Notes: a model not told the origin generated them from the sequence alone. Shown: positions 10,346 through 21,148, counted from the stretch's first letter. The stretch: 64,000 nucleotides of DNA from Desarmillaria ectypa (GCA_030407005.1 JAUDYN010000003.1:1116001-1180000); one strand, 5' to 3'. Made by a program: numbers and translations.

Positions 10346-11270
10346 GGATCATCAAATGTCATTGTCACTCAATTCGCGTAGATGCTCCTCGTCGATTCAG
10401 GAGATGGAACTCAAAGGGTTATTATGGACTCTTATGACATTGCTCAATACGTGTGTATATCGACGGGTTGGCATCATTTCTAAAAAGAATTCTCAGTTAG
10501 AGAAGACGTTCTCGTCTACCACGAAATCGATCTATGCACCTGCAGGAAATGGCGCGGTAGAAGATACCATTGCTGGACGCACACATGCACGTTTTATCGA
10601 ACAATGGGTAAGTTTAATTGTAACCCTCCACGCGCAACGTATAGTGGGTTTACGATTGAAAAGGTCGATAAATGTATGGCTCATGAGATCAGGCCCTGTG
10701 TTCTCCATACTGTACATTTCATTCAGTCGGATTGCATTTGAACACCGACAAGGACCCAGAGCTATAGTCAGTTCCCCGAAGACGGCGATACTGCGGACGA
10801 GAAAAGCAAGCAATATTTCCTAGCAAAGTGTGGCCGGACGAAACTAGACGAGCTAATCACCCAAAACTCGGACAAGACTTGGAAAAAAAAACAGTATGCC
10901 CGGGCGAGGAAGCAGTAGGGAATTATGGTTTCTGGAAAGTAGAGACTGATTTCCCCCCTTCAGACTCAGAGTTCTGAACGTGCTTTTACGAGAACGGCAT
11001 GAATGCAGAGAGCCTGGGAAATTTATCGCAGGAACGAAACCAACGCACACAGACTTCTGTGTATTTGCGTATGTTCTGAAATTGCTTTCTGTTCGACGCT
11101 GCCTAACGCGTTTCAGATTCTACCCGTATTCTTTGACGAGCCCAGAGCTGGTACGAAACACTTGGCGCCATCCAGTCAGCATGTTGGATGCCATGTTCGA
11201 CTCGAGCTTGGTTTTGAGGGGGGAACTACTGCCCGAAAGCATCATAGGCATCGAGGTGTTTGACAGACGG
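10346..11270 (+). pseudogene. 5'-truncated glutathione S-transferase-like relic
   Basis: The end of a GST thioredoxin-fold domain is readable: MLLVDSGDGTQRVIMDSYDI followed by AQY. It is joined over a GTGTGT..CAG intron to LEKTFSSTTKSIYAP, which matches the D..g..v.DS..IA.YLE pattern of fungal GSTs. Parts of the helical C-terminal domain follow, including KYFLAKCG-like text, ELITQNSDKTW and a GKFIAGTKPTHTDFCVFAYV motif. The first 50 or so residues are missing: a G9 run at 10339-10347 sits where they should be, and a TAG precedes the readable part. An A9 run near 10881-10889 shifts the frame between two otherwise good segments. Probably non-functional, though assembly errors in the homopolymers could contribute. 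Confidence 0.55.
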
Positions 11271-11437
11271 TGATACAAGAGAGAAGTGAAAGATCATTGT
11301 TACCAGCGTTTGTGGTTACTCACGCCGCGATCAAGTAGTGACAACATGACGACGCTGCAAATTGATTGAAGCAGTGAGGTTCGATAACTACTGTACAATA
11401 GAAGACGCGATACCGTATATAACCCAACATGTATTGC

Positions 11438-12305
11438 CTAAAAGGCCAAGCGAAACATGAACTGGAAGCTGTATTGTTTAGTGTCTGGATCCCAATGGGA
11501 CCAATTCCAATATCCAGCATCGTCCGCCTCATCTTCAATCTCGCGAGCCGGTATACGGAATGCAATAGTTTCGTATGGTTCGGCCGCAACCTTGAAACGG
11601 ATGAGTATCCAGCAGACGACTAAGAAAATTAGAAAAAAAGGACGTACGATGAGATATTGGTATGCCTTGTTCGGTGGCTCCCTCTTTTGCTCCCAGGCAC
11701 TCATGAACCGTCTCCGAGGGATCACTCCTGCTTTGATCTGGGGAAGATGAACCTGGACCATCATACCTTCCTTCCCAGTGTCCATATCCCGCACTTTCGT
11801 GACACGATATCCAGGCCGACCGATCTTTAGGAAAACTTTTCGTTGAACGTTGCTTTGGGTGGGAGCAATCATCAACTGCGTGTCTTTTGCATCTCGAGCA
11901 GCGCGGCGGGCAAGATTGGTTTGGTGTTTCTTCCCTTGGGTGTGAGCAAGATAAGAGCCTTCATTTGTGTGAAGGGTCAGGCATAGACGACATTCGAGAG
12001 AGCCAAGATGGTTGCGAAGAATGTATGGATCCTTCAGAATGAATGAGCTCAGCGCACCCAGCCAAGGTCAGAACACACCTTGGCGAGATCTATGGTCTCC
12101 AAGGCAAGCTTCCTGAGACGTTCACGCCGGTCAACATTTGTTTCTGAAGCCCCTGCAACACCACCACCACCGAATTTAGATCCAACACGGTTCTGCGAAA
12201 CAATAGTCGATACGTGGTATGAGCGTTTATCAGTATTGACGTACCTGATAATCTACAACGTCCTGTGAGCATAAAACGAGATGGATAGCATTGACACGTA
12301 CCCAT
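11438..12305 (-). CDS. Splicing factor 3A subunit 2 (SF3A2/Prp11)
   Basis: U2 snRNP component needed for pre-spliceosome assembly. In order: MDYQNRVGSKFGGGGVAG (start made by splicing), RRERLRKLALETIDLAK, the matrin-type C2H2 zinc finger with ECRLCLTLH and GSYLAHTQGKKHQTNLARR, then VFLKIGRPGYRVTK, IPRRRFMSAWEQ and AAEPYETIAFRIPAREIE, ending HWDPDTKQYSFQFMFRLAF. Length matches the family core (about 220 residues) without the long proline tail of animal SF3A2. The first coding exon is only ATGG (12302-12305) and the second only 8 nt (12245-12252). Both are flanked by GTACGT donors and AG acceptors, and the join recreates the conserved MD.Q start. An intron also interrupts between QYLI and VAAEPY. 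Identity is very secure. Confidence 0.94.
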
Positions 12306-12666
12306 GACTGTATAGAACGAGAAACAGACGAGGATAATGGAAGTGAGATGGTAAAATTGGCTACCAGGCTTTTGACAAACAAAGACACAACAAAACTATA
12401 GGGGCTCATGTCGGTTTGTCTAAGCTCATTTGACGGCTCGTATAAATGATCTTCGAGCATTACTCCAGAGACTGCAAGAACCCTTCCAGGACAGCTAAAG
12501 TGAACACTGAGCACTACAATTTCGAGTTTTGAGTGCAAATACTACTGCTACTAAATTCTAAAAGCTACAAGTTAAAATGCCGGTGGTTGTGCGTACGCGC
12601 GGCAAAGAAACAGAACCATCGCGCTAGATCTGAGCAGACCAGTAATGAATATTTTCTTCTACAGCC
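12306..12666. other. Intergenic stretch between SF3A2 and p23
   Basis: About 360 bp upstream of SF3A2 and downstream of the p23 gene; both are on the minus strand. It should hold the SF3A2 promoter and p23 terminator. The short reading frames here lack family resemblance or usable splice partners, and I see no distinct element. Confidence 0.5.
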
Positions 12667-13537
12667 TTACTTGGCCGTCTCGGTATCCTCGAGAGGGGGA
12701 GGACCGTCGTCATCAGAACCGTCGTCGGAACCGTCGTCCGTAGCGCCAGAGGGTCCAGCGCCGGCTCCACTACCCATCTGAGCCATCAGCTGAAAACAAG
12801 TCCATCAGTCAATGTTCATCGAGGCAAGCAACGAACATACCTTTTCAATGTCCATGTCACCTCCCATGCCACCCATTCCCGGCATTCCACCCATTCCTGG
12901 CATTCCACCCATTCCTGGCATGCCACCCATACCACCCATGGCCTCCATGTCATCTTCAGCTTCTACCGCAACACCGTCTTGCTCATCTTCGTCGACCCAT
13001 TTACTGAAATCCGTCTTCAAGAAGGCATTCCTGACTTTCTCTTTGGTAATACGAGGCCAGAATTCCTCCTTCTTTTCTTTCTTCCGAAGTGTTAGAAAGA
13101 GAGAACGAGTGTTCAGACGCCTCAGAGATTTCTGCATTTCATCATGGATAAACAAAACGATTCAGGGTGGAAAAAAACGTACCTCGGGGTCAATTTCCTC
13201 GAAAAAATGGAGATCGAAGGCGTATGACTTCTCGGGGATACCCTTTTCTGGGCTGACCACAGCATCAGTAAAGGTGGCGCAGAGGTAGTATAGGACAAAA
13301 CGAACTTTCCGGTTTTTGTCTTGAATGATATGCTGGTAGGCGTCAAATTGCATTCTAGGGTCGAAGGCTGAATATCTGGGACATTGACGGTGAGATAGAT
13401 GATGTTCTAAACAAGCGCCGGAAAAAAAAGGCGACGCGTCAGTCAGAGAATAGATCGCGGTCAACGAGAGAACAGACCTTCTCGTCGTCAGTGGCCGAGC
13501 TTCTCTGCGCCCATAGAACTTCAGGATGAGTAGCCAT
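12667..13537 (-). CDS. Hsp90 co-chaperone p23 (Sba1/Wos2-type, CS domain)
   Basis: Binds ATP-bound Hsp90 and slows client release. It starts MATHPEVLWAQRSS, the usual p23 opening. The beta-sandwich CS domain follows: NIIYLTVNVPDI, ECNLTPTSISFKTKTG, EKSYAFDLHFFEEIDPE and LFLTLRKKEKKEEFWPR. Next is TDFSKWVDEDEQ, the conserved p23 FSKWVDEDE element. The tail is a methionine/glycine repeat (GMGGMP units) and then an acidic end, DDGPPPLEDTETAK. Fungal p23 proteins often carry such G/M tails. The stop is at 12667-12669. At least five short introns. It is divergent from the orphan membrane-protein gene at 13746. Confidence 0.93.
12866..12946 (-). repeat. 18-bp coding tandem repeat (GMGGMP) in p23 tail
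   Basis: About four imperfect copies of an 18-bp unit, GGCATTCCACCCATTCCT on the plus strand. They encode repeated Gly-Met-Gly-Gly-Met-Pro in the p23 tail. Units differ by one or two bases, as expected of a minisatellite able to change copy number. Confidence 0.85.
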
Positions 13538-13745
13538 CGCGTAGATGATGATAATAGAGGAAAGAGATGGGAGTTGGAGAAATGCAACAGCCTTAGAAAG
13601 ATCGAGAACTGCAGCAAACAGCTGACAACATCGACACAGCTAAGCGCAATTGCTTGATCTTCGCCGTCCATCATGTGGTAGCCATTCTTTTTCGCTTTTT
13701 AATCTTGTGTTCAGCGCTGAAAGTCAGTTTCTCTAGGTGCACCCG

Positions 13746-14458
13746 ATGGTTCTTACCTCTGCTGCTGCTCCCACTGCCAACGGCTCCCCCATACTTCCTC
13801 CTTCTCTTCCTGTTGTCGTTGACGATGCACGCAAAACCATGGTCAGGCGTTCCCTGTGCTGTTGAACAGCCGCTAACTCTTGTCTAGTTTTTACTGCATT
13901 ATTCTCATCGCGAGTCTATTCATTTCCTCATGTTATTGGCAGCCATTCTCGCTCGACACACCTCTGACAAATCCGTGGGCAGAAAATATCACTACTTATA
14001 GCCACGCGCTTAGTGCCTCGCTCTCATCTCTGCCACATCGTGCGCAAATGCCCACCACAATACGTGCGGTGGATCGTTGTTGGTGTGATCTATCCTCCGG
14101 GGCCTTTTTTGAGCCCTTCAATATGTCCCGATGGGAGCACAATACCGTTAATCGACTCAAGGATGACCTGGAGCGTCAATGGAAGGCAGAGTCCGCCAAT
14201 GCGACTATCGACATCACTCAAATGAATGTAGAATTTTTGCCGTCGGATACGTCGCGCAACATCGTGGAATCGATATGGTCCATGATTACTCGCAGCTCCT
14301 CCGAGTTGAGTGATCCCGCCTCAGTGGTAGCAGACACGCTTACGAGTGACCACGCGACGTCTGATGCGGAGGCTAAACATTCGCTGTTCCGTCGACAGTA
14401 TGATTTACGGCGGTACGGCGTAGACATGACGATAGATCTCAGTTGGTCGGGCAAGTAG
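13746..14458 (+). CDS. Orphan single-pass membrane or secreted protein
   Basis: I do not recognise a family. Two exons are joined across a 48-nt intron. The first encodes MVLTSAAAPTANGSPILPPS and ends DDARKTM; the second begins with a hydrophobic stretch, FYCIILIASLFISSCYW, a likely membrane anchor near residues 33-50. The roughly 190-residue remainder looks extracytoplasmic: it has two possible N-glycosylation sites (ENIT, ESANATI) and a single CWC, and ends with KHSLFRRQYDLRRYGVDMTI. The order proline-rich cytoplasmic tail, one helix, lumenal domain suggests a type II topology. The stop is TAG at 14456-14458. It is divergent from p23 (208 bp apart). Confidence 0.65.
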
Positions 14459-14857
14459 TAATGAATGCTTATCTTTCTTCTCATTGCGGATGATAGTATG
14501 TATATAATGAAGGACGACAGTACACTGTATTGCTAGCAAAAATTTCTGTCAGAAATGGCCTGCTCTGGTGCTTAGGCGGGGTCGTGGGAATAATGGGAGA
14601 GTTGCCGTGTTCGCCCCTTGCTGTTGCTGACTCGAGCAGTGGAATTGAACGCGAAATAAGTAGTTATCAATGATTCTGACAGCAGAAAAGTCCATAACAA
14701 GAACAATAGATAATAATAGAACCAGAAAAAGATTTCGAGAAGGATATTGAATCTATCGAGAGCAAGACGAAGTCCAGATATATAGGGCAAATGAATGTAA
14801 GGATCAAAAGATTGGATGGTTCCTCAATGTTCGAAGACGTATATAAATCCAAAGGTT
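14459..14857. other. Convergent intergenic stretch
   Basis: About 400 bp between the 3' ends of the orphan membrane-protein gene (+) and the CPL1-like gene (-). It is AT-rich around 14690-14720 and should hold both terminators. I see no gene in it. Confidence 0.5.
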
Positions 14858-15606
14858 TTACAAGGCAACGCATGACTTCCCATCGGAAGAGCGAGTGTAA
14901 CCAGGGACGCAAGTATAGACTGTAATGTTTTCATCAGACGAATATACAAGATCCACAAATGATCATCACCTTGGCATCGCCTGTTTTCACAAGCAACGTT
15001 CCAAGCCCCGGAAATCGCAGTGCAATCTTCACCTTGTCCAAGACTAGGACACCCACCGCATGCCTCAAGGTCACTGGACGTATCGATGCATTCATAGTCA
15101 CCATTGCCAGTCAAGCCAGCGATGGGACAAGCGTCCAAACCAAACGGACAAAGGGAGGCTGAACGAGACTTGTGGATATCGCGTTTACGGTGACCACCGT
15201 GGTAGCCAGATGGATGCGATGATGGCGGGTTGGAAGGGGTGGGATGGGGCAGACAAACGTGCGGTCCCTGATACCAGTCCCAGCCCGAAGGACACTGAGG
15301 AGGGGGTTGGTTCTGGGTGGGTGGATGTGAAGGAACACAGCATCCATTGTCCTTGTTCCAGTAATGTGTCGATGTAGGACAATTATGGTCCTTCGGAGGA
15401 CTCGGCTTAGAAGGAGGCCCTCCTGTGGGAAGACAACAGCTTGTGTCCTCGTACCTGGGAGATCAAATAAGTCTGTATCTAGATGAACGTACAAACTCAT
15501 ACCAGAATTCGTTCTTGGAGCAACTACTGCTACCCCCAGAACCGCCATTCGAGGTGACAAGGGGCAGCGCCATGGCAATCAAAGCAAGCTGAATAATGAA
15601 TTGCAT
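14858..15606 (-). CDS. Secreted cysteine-rich protein with CPL1-like domain
   Basis: Begins with a clear signal peptide, MQFIIQLALIAMALPLVTS, followed by Gly/Ser and Pro-rich cysteine modules (SCSKNEFWYEDTSCCLP, CPTSTHYWNKDNGCCVP, CPSGWDWYQG.HVCLP) and a KR site in HRKRDIH. The C-terminal half is the conserved block: CPFGLDACPI, DYECIDTSSDLEACGGC, GQGEDCTAISGAWNVACE, and finally CVPGYTRSSDGKSCVAL. This spacing matches the CPL1-like domain of secreted proteins common in basidiomycetes; the namesake is a secreted Cryptococcus protein. Role here is unknown; cell-wall or extracellular is inferred. At least two or three short introns. The stop is TAA at 14858-14860. Confidence 0.8.
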
Positions 15607-16246
15607 GTTGGTAAAGGGCGTCAGTAAAGAGCGGGAAGTATTATCGAGTCTGGCGTTTTAAAGATGGAAGTGGAAGAGAAGAAAAAATAATGAGAGCGTG
15701 GGGGCCATTCCTTAAGTATCGGGATTCTTTGACCATCAAGGGAATCTGTTACCTTTTCCCATCTCTTAGATCTCTCTTGAGCTCTTTGTCATACATGTAG
15801 TCCGTGTGACCAATCCTCCTTACTGTTCATCACTAGATCAATACACACGCACCAATCTTACCTTTAACATATATTTCAATATCAAGATGCTTCGAGAAAA
15901 CTCGAATCAGGGGATAGCGTGTATCAGAGGCCTGTTCCCAAACAGATCCTAAAGGCTTGGCGCATGGAATAGGTGCCGGCAGTAGAGGCATATCTGGACT
16001 TGAACAACGTCCACGCGGGCAACAAACGTGCCTGTCTTACCTGAAAAAAAAAAAAACAATGGAATAACGGGAAAATGTAAAAGGACACCTTGGAACACTT
16101 CGAACATTCACTTTCATCATTTAGGAAACTTGATATTGGTATAGCCGTGTTAAGACAGGTAGAAAGAAGTCCTCTTATTATTGTATTGACGACAGCTATT
16201 AACGAATCAATGAGTGCCTCGCGACAGGATCAACAGCGACCAGACC
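15607..16246. other. Intergenic stretch upstream of CPL1-like gene
   Basis: About 640 bp containing the CPL1-like promoter and the 3' flank of the PP2A scaffold gene. It includes an A-run of about 14 near 16043-16057 and several pyrimidine-rich patches, but no reading frame with a recognisable protein. Confidence 0.5.
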
Positions 16247-18391
16247 TCAAGATACACCTCCGGTCTTTTGGTAAGCCCGCGTCGCAAAATACCGCACATC
16301 TGCATCTTGATCATTTTTCAATCGTTCTAAAGCAGGCAATATTCTCTGAACCAGCAAGCGGCCTTCAGGAGTACTGCTGTATGTCATGGCCAAAACTTCC
16401 AGCGCCTTCGCGACATTGAAACGGATATTGGGTATGGCATCTGTGGCAAGTTGTAGGAGAGGGTCGATGATCTCGGTCTGGACAATTTCCAAGCTTAGAG
16501 AGGGCGCAATAATCTAACAGGCCATAAGCTGGTAGTTGGCGGACTATGATGACACGAACGTACGGTAATTGCCTGAACTGTCGTCATTCTGAACAGATAG
16601 TTGGGGTGCTGGCCCATGCCCATCACTCTTGGAACGATGGCGACCTTCGCCCAATCCAAACCGAAGACCTCGATCAACTTCTTCAGGTTTACGGTAGCTG
16701 ACTCCCGTATGCTGAAGACGGTATCTCCAAGCCAAGACATGCAAAGATTTCCCAGTTGCTCGTCAAAGAAAGGCTTTCCCAATTGTTTTGCGAGTAGGGG
16801 AATGTATTCAATGATAGCCTGACGTACTCGCCACGATTTGTCTTCGGCCAGCTCGACGATAGCAGGAAGAAGGTTTTCAGAGAGAAGCTCAATGCCGATA
16901 ACTAGAATCGCCTGTCAGCAAGCAATCTGAATAGTAAGTAAAAATGACTTGCCGGTATTGACGGTTTCTAATTTGCTTATGACATTCAATCTCACGTCAG
17001 GGAAGTCGTCTTTTAGCAATTGAAGGAAAAGAGGAAGCAGGTGTTCGATTGTGGATTCGCGTCCTAGCAATGGTGCCAGTCCACTGATTTGGTTGGCAAG
17101 AGCGGCACGGACATGCTGCGAAGAGTCCTGAGACATGTCACGGACGCATGGTATGATACGGGCCAGAATGACTTCTTTGTCAAGGAGCTTTGAGAAACCT
17201 GCCAAACGTGTTAGGCTTCTTAGGAATTTAAATAAGGGCAAGTACCTGGTATTTGACCGGCGGCCGCCGTTCGGACTTCTGCTTCATTATCCTTGAGCAA
17301 CTGTACGAACTGTCCAATTAATTCCTCTCTAACGATTTCAACACCAACAACTTCTGCAAGCTACCAGTTTAGATGAGTAACAGAAAGAAATCTTGAAACG
17401 GTGACCCATACCTCGTTAAAATGATTAGCCGCCATGTACCGAACCCTCCAACTTTTGTCTCCTATGCTATGCCTAATCTGCTTTAAGAGCTGTTCCTTGA
17501 CTTCGGCCGGGGACATTCTCTGAGCGATGACGATGAGATCTTCAACGGTCAACAGTCTAACAGAGTCTTGGTCATCAGATTGAAGCCTGCGGTATATCGG
17601 TAGTCCATCGGTGAGAATATGCGGCGTAGAGAAGTGCTTCAAAAGTGGCTACAGCAGGAAAATCAGAATCAATAAGTCTACATGAATAGCTAGTTGTTGC
17701 TTACTCCTAGCCATTTTGCGGCTGCTCGACGAACCATAGGCGTGTCATCTGAGCCTAGAGCAGCAAACCCCTTCCGCAACTCCTCTTGGATAGCAGGAGA
17801 AACGTTGGCATAAACAGCAGGATACAAGGCAGCAGAAGATATTCTAGACGTGAACCACTCGCCATGTGATAAACGTTTCAGAAGGGGGATATAGTACTCT
17901 TCCAACTGGGACGGTGAAAGCACTGCAGCAATCTTGGTGATTGATTCTGCCGCCTTTGCATTGGTAGAAGAAATATCAGCATTTCGAAAATCAGTCAAGG
18001 ATGATTATACAGCTCACCTTGTCCCTAACTAAAGTTTCCTCTACAGCAGACAAATTCTCCAGCGCTCCCAGCAGAACATGAGCATACTCCTTGCCACCGA
18101 TATAGTTTTCAAATGTCCCAAGTTCTTCTGCAAGGGCAAGCAGAACCTCGTCTTCATCATCGACCGAATCTTGAAGGAAAGGAACAAGTTCCTCTCGCGC
18201 ACGATCAGGGCCTAATGCGAGTGCAATTGTCGGAATGCTATGGATGGCATTTAGACGCAGTTGCACATCTTCTGAGCGCAATTCGTCCATAAGAATTGCA
18301 ATCGGTGCGATCTGAAGACGTGATTAGGGAACATGGCGATGTTCTATTCATCGGAGAGACGTACATCTTCAGCAGGGAAATTGGGATCCAT
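16247..18391 (-). CDS. Protein phosphatase 2A scaffold subunit A (PR65/TPD3/paa1)
   Basis: HEAT-repeat scaffold that joins the PP2A catalytic and regulatory B subunits. It starts [20 protein letters not shown], then [34 protein letters not shown] and [16 protein letters not shown], the strongly conserved N-terminal PR65 repeats. Further repeats follow: [46 protein letters not shown] text, [37 protein letters not shown], and [20 protein letters not shown]. It ends [19 protein letters not shown]. About nine short introns, several at repeat boundaries. Length matches the family (about 590 residues). Confidence 0.95.
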
Positions 18392-20060
18392 GTTGGTGCT
18401 CCAGTTCGAGGATAGTTCGTATTATTATCGCGCAGTTATCGGGCAATGTTGCTCGTTGTCGATATCTAAGACGATGGTGGTGATGAGAGAGGAAATGGTG
18501 ATGGGTTGATCGTGTTTAGAGGCAAACGAAGGTCAACCAAATCCAGCGGACAGCTCGGGCCACATGACGACAATTGCCTTTCTTGTATAGTGGCAATGCA
18601 CAGCAGCATTAATTACCAACTCGCTCATCGATTTGCACGCAATCTGACTGTGAGAAACCTAAATGGTATTTCCATGTGTACGTTATCATATAGCATAGAT
18701 ATATTACTGAACAATTTAAATTCCCCTAACATATCCGTCCCAACCCACTATCGGCCGCTATACGCTTTTTGTTAGCACACGAAAAGAAAAACAAGGATGA
18801 GGTATACTCACAGACCGAAATGCTGCAACGATAATGGGAAAGTTCTTCGCAAAGAAGAAAGAAAAACCAAAAATTATGTGGAAACCACTGGAATGACCAG
18901 TGGACATCTTTGTGACTGTACGGTATAGTCCCAAAGAGCCGCGGGGTCGAAGGCCAACGTCCTCCGGGATATGCGCCGAGCGCTGAGAACATAGATAATC
19001 ATCCGTATACGCATGATGATGCATCATGGAAGAGTACTCGTCTGAGAGACGGACACATATATGGTCCCCGACTTCGATAGTTGGACACAAATTCAGGCAT
19101 GATAGCCCACGTAACAAGCAATATGCATTGTTGCAATGAAGGGCTAAGCCCCGTTATAGAACAGACGTATCGTCCACAACACTGAGAACAGCCGCACAGC
19201 CAGTAACCTCGAGGCACATGGCGGCGCCGATAACTGGAATGACCAGCCTCGTACGCCGTAGTTCCGAGAGGGTGACTGCGAGTGTTCTTCCAGCTAGCTT
19301 TTGACACCACAGGGTGGAGTACAGGCATGATAGCCACAGACGGGTCTGCCGAGCCTCCACCAGGGTGCGCACAACGTACACACGGGACGTCGATAGACCA
19401 AAGAGATCCTCATACACCCCGAAAACCACTGGCAGCCCAGCAAACCACACACGGTCATTTTATCGGTATAGCACGATAAGCGGTTTCCAGCAGGATAGTG
19501 GCATCAAGCCGTCAAAGATCAGCAGTTTCCATGAATTGCAGTCGCGAAGCCGTCCGTCCAGTCAGATAGGATACAGGACGGAGTTAGTGAGCATGCAGGG
19601 CGTGATAAAACATTTATCTTCGTAGACAAAGGAAAACGACGGGTCCACCTGCAAAGCGCAAGCAGGGTAAGAAGACTGAAGCAAGCTTAGTCTCTTACTC
19701 GACACCAATCGCTCGCAGTGTCAAAAGATGTATGTATTCCGAACTGTGCTGGAGCACAGAACGACAAGGCTTGCCTTTGGCAGGGGCTCTGAGCACACAA
19801 AGGCACAGGGCAAGCCGATAGAGCATAAGAACTCCTCGTACTCGCCTCATCAAAGTCCCAAGAGTCACCGGGTCGAGAGTTGCCTAGCCAACAAGGACCG
19901 TAGGAGCTCACGGGAGTCGACATCGTCGTAGCTCGGAAAATCGTGAAACAGCGGGGAGTCATATAAATAGGAGGGCGACTTTAGGGCAGGCTGCAGAAGC
20001 AACGGACCAGGGTACATATGACGCAAGAGACGGATTTACTAGGGGTACTCTTTATCAACG
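18392..20060. other. 1.7-kb stretch with no supportable gene
   Basis: Between the divergent PP2A scaffold and epimerase genes. Several minus-strand frames are hydrophobic and loosely membrane-protein-like (for example RLVIPVIGAAMCLEVTG near 19200 and LMLYRLALCLCVLRAP near 19800), but they are broken by stops. I could not join them with plausible splice sites into one protein. Short direct repeats recur (GGTCATTCCAGT near 18890 and 19230; GGCTATCATGCCTG near 19095 and 19320). It could be a decayed multi-pass membrane-protein gene or a non-coding region; both promoters must lie in its outer parts. Confidence 0.4.
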
Positions 20061-21122
20061 ATGCCTGTCCAGCTTACCTCTGGAAAATTGGTCTTGTCTC
20101 ATCCCAAGGTATGTCTTCATCTAGAAAATTTTGGGTTACCAGTATTCTGATCTTGAAGGTAGGGTTCCCTTGTCGAAGTGCTTCTATATGGCGCCAGTGT
20201 CATCTCCTGGAAATCCGGAACGAAACGCAACCCAGAGCTTTCCGAGCGTCTCTTCGTATCTCAAAAGGCTGCAGTAGATGGTAGCAAACCTGTTCGCGGA
20301 GGCATCCCAGTGGTTTTCCCGTGTTTTGGAGCACCAACACACCCAGACCATACTCGTTTGAGTCAGCATGGTTTTGCCAGAAATTCAGTTTGGAATTGGG
20401 ATGGTACATCGATTGATGAGAAGGAATATGTTTCTATCAAGCTCAGTGAGTAAACGATGAGCGGGATCACACTCTGTACTTACACGCTCTCTTAAGTGCT
20501 CCAACCAACGAAAGCAATCGCAGCAGTCTACAGCAATCCATTTCTATTGACATACGTGGTGACGCTGTCAGAATTCGACTTGAAGACAGACCTTCGTGTT
20601 CAGAATACTTCTCCTTCCGCCGATAACTTGGAGTTCCATGCACTGTTCCACAACTACATCCGGGCCCCCTCTGCCGACGTAATTGTGGGACCCCTTCAAG
20701 GCTTTACATATTACGACAAGACGGAATCAACAGAGGAAGGAAAATCGACACCGAAAGTCGAAGCAAGAGCAGACGTAGACGTCAAGAAGTTTACAGACTC
20801 CGTGTACGAGAACACGAATGGGAAGTACGAGGTGACATGGCCTGGTGGCGGGTTAGATATAACGACAAATAATCTTAAGGATGTGGTGGTCTGGAATCCT
20901 CAGGAAGCTGGCCGGAAAATTGGTGACATGGAGGAAAATGGATGGTGAGTTAGCGCGTCATAGTGTGGAATACGCGTCTAAGAGAATCGTCACAGGGAAA
21001 ACTTTGTTTGTGTTGAGCCGGGATATGTTCGAGGTTTTGTCAATTTAGAGCCGGGTGGATCGTGGATTGGTGGGCAAATACTCAGTGTCGTACACGAAGA
21101 GCGGCGTTTGACAAATTTGTGA
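20061..21122 (+). CDS. Glucose-6-phosphate 1-epimerase (aldose-1-epimerase-like)
   Basis: Interconverts the alpha and beta anomers of hexose-6-phosphates. The first exon encodes MPVQLTSGKLVLSHPK. Then follow VEVLLYGASVISWK, RLFVSQKAAVDGSKPVRGGIP (read in two parts), VVFPCFGAPTHPDH and LSQHGFARNSVWNW, the characteristic YMR099C-type block. The second half carries EFHALFHNYIR, GLQGFTYYDK-like text (GPLQGFTYYDKTE), FTDSVYENTNGKY and VVVWNPQEAGRKIGDMEENG. The last exon gives NFVCVEPGYVRGFVNLEPGG, holding the usual catalytic glutamate region. It ends RRLTNL with TGA. Three introns are visible. About 27 bp separate its stop from the HSCB start, so transcripts may overlap. Confidence 0.93.
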
Positions 21123-21148
21123 ATTTGAAATTTGTATGAATACTCTCG

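Noticed and set aside
12230..12538. Small minus-strand ORF upstream of SF3A2
   Set aside because: No recognisable domain, and it overlaps the SF3A2 first introns and promoter.
16043..16057. A-run as the tail of a retroposed transcript
   Set aside because: No reverse-transcriptase-like sequence, target-site duplication or processed gene copy is adjacent.
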